DNA of 64,000 nucleotides from Calditrichota bacterium. GTDB lineage: Bacteria > Calditrichota > Calditrichia > Calditrichales > J004. Of the stretch, positions 63,358-64,000 are shown in pieces. The stretch is taken from the NCBI GenBank assembly GCA_013112635.1, contig JABFGF010000004.1:124001-188000 (forward strand), in the 5' to 3' direction. The notes under the pieces were generated by a model. The model had not been told where the DNA came from. It searched no databases and saw only the letters and a list, made by a program, of their open reading frames with translations. The translations under genes and the position numbers were made by a program. Numbering within the stretch: position 1 is the stretch's first letter; each line of letters starts with the position of its first letter.

Positions 63358-64000
63358 ATGAAAGCGGTTGTATACAAAAAATATGGTTCACCAGACGTTC
63401 TTCACGTTAAAGAAATTAAAAAGCCAACACCCAAAGATGATGAAATTTTGTTTAAGGTTAATGCGGCGGAAGTAACAAAAGCAGATTGTGAATTAAGAAG
63501 TTTCAATTTCCCGGTGAAATGGTTTTGGCTGCCAATGCGGCTTGCTTTAGGCATCACCAAACCACGCAAACAAATCTTGGGCGGATACTTTTCCGGGGAA
63601 GTGGAAGCAACGGGTAAAAATGTATCAAAGTTTAAAATTGGTGATCAGGTTTTTGGGAACACTGGTTTTGCATTCGGGGCACATGGTGAATATGTTTGCC
63701 TGCCGCTCAGCACAACACTTGTGCACAAACCAAACAATTTATCATTTGAAGAAGCTGCAGCAGTTCCGCTTGGTGGATTGAATGCACTTCACTTTATGCG
63801 CAAGGCAAATATCCAAAAAGGCGAAAAAGTTTTGATAAACGGTGCCGGCGGAAGCATTGGTATTTTTGCGGTGCAGATTGCCAAAGAGATGGGCGCCGAA
63901 GTTACGGCCGTTGACAGCACTATTAAAGAAAAAATGCTCCGTGAGTTGGGCGTGGATCATTTTATTGATTATACAAAAGAAGAGTTTTTAAAAAGCGGCC
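63358..64000 (+). CDS. MDR-family NAD(P)-dependent reductase, N-terminal part
   Basis: The gene runs off the window after 214 codons. An AGGGA site precedes the ATG. The GroES-like domain reads MKAVVYKKYGSPDVLHVKEI and GGYFSGEVEATGKNVSKFKI. The Rossmann part has VLINGAGGSIGIFAVQIAKE for NAD(P) binding. It resembles quinone-reductase-like members of the family without a catalytic zinc. Its position after the arylamine acetyltransferase suggests a shared role in handling aromatic compounds, which is inference. Confidence 0.88.
   Translation, partial: MKAVVYKKYGSPDVLHVKEIKKPTPKDDEILFKVNAAEVTKADCELRSFNFPVKWFWLPMRLALGITKPRKQILGGYFSGEVEATGKNVSKFKIGDQVFGNTGFAFGAHGEYVCLPLSTTLVHKPNNLSFEEAAAVPLGGLNALHFMRKANIQKGEKVLINGAGGSIGIFAVQIAKEMGAEVTAVDSTIKEKMLRELGVDHFIDYTKEEFLKSG

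Noticed and set aside
1-64000. tRNA, rRNA, CRISPR arrays or prophage genes
   Set aside because: No cloverleaf-like sequence, ribosomal RNA text, regularly spaced repeats or phage structural genes were noticed on reading; a tRNAscan/Infernal run would settle the RNA part.

Overview
The window is AT-rich chromosomal DNA of a Gram-negative bacterium of the FCB group. Three markers support this: secreted proteins ending in YPNPFN-type (type IX secretion) C-terminal sorting domains, a SusC/SusD pair, and a TonB receptor paired with a DUF4249 lipoprotein. Many genes have clear Shine-Dalgarno sites and one promoter is TTGACA/TAAAAT-like. This fits a Calditrichota/Ignavibacteria-like lineage better than a classical Bacteroidetes, but the placement is an inference. 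No rRNA, tRNA, CRISPR array, prophage or complete insertion sequence was recognised.

Layout. Positions 1-5800 hold an outer-membrane porin fragment, a duplicated-domain secreted protein, a TonB receptor/DUF4249 pair and a secreted thioredoxin. From 6.0 to 19.0 kb runs one long minus-strand export cluster: a TetR regulator, an RND tripartite pump (OMF, MFP, RND), then a second TolC, an HlyD adaptor, two ABC ATPases and two ABC-2 permeases of the YbhFGSR type. From 19.2 to 28.2 kb come an MDR oxidoreductase, a secreted M1 aminopeptidase, a small structured RNA-like element, a phosphoglycolate-phosphatase-like HAD protein, transketolase and ribulose-phosphate epimerase. A SusD/SusC pair occupies 28.2-32.5 kb.

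The most interesting part is 32.7-37.9 kb. A sigma-70-like factor, a 134-aa protein, a single-pass membrane protein with anti-sigma-like topology, a 31-residue acidic Pro-rich peptide and a periplasmic TPR-CHAT protease lie in one block. A 43-bp promoter-like sequence occurs twice: before the second gene of the block, and after the CHAT gene, where it would drive a short hairpin RNA ending at an intrinsic terminator. I propose a sigma/CHAT-protease signalling module with its own small RNA.

From 38 to 57.8 kb is mostly housekeeping: folB-folK-deoxynucleoside kinase-DUF4834-HD-GYP, a frameshifted methyltransferase, NfeD, a SWIM-SNF2 helicase, an ISP-like/Nudix fusion, an Fpg-type glycosylase, a PP2C-type phosphatase, a crotonase-fold protein, an M16 protease and a 14-repeat FG-GAP surface protein. 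The region 57.9-64 kb is accessory. A WYL regulator and an MDR reductase are each preceded by truncated copies of their own 5' ends, with foreign cassettes (a BrnT/BrnA toxin-antitoxin pair, a decayed GNAT acetyltransferase, a lipoprotein) lying between the copies. Several families of short palindromic dispersed repeats fill the intergenic spaces.
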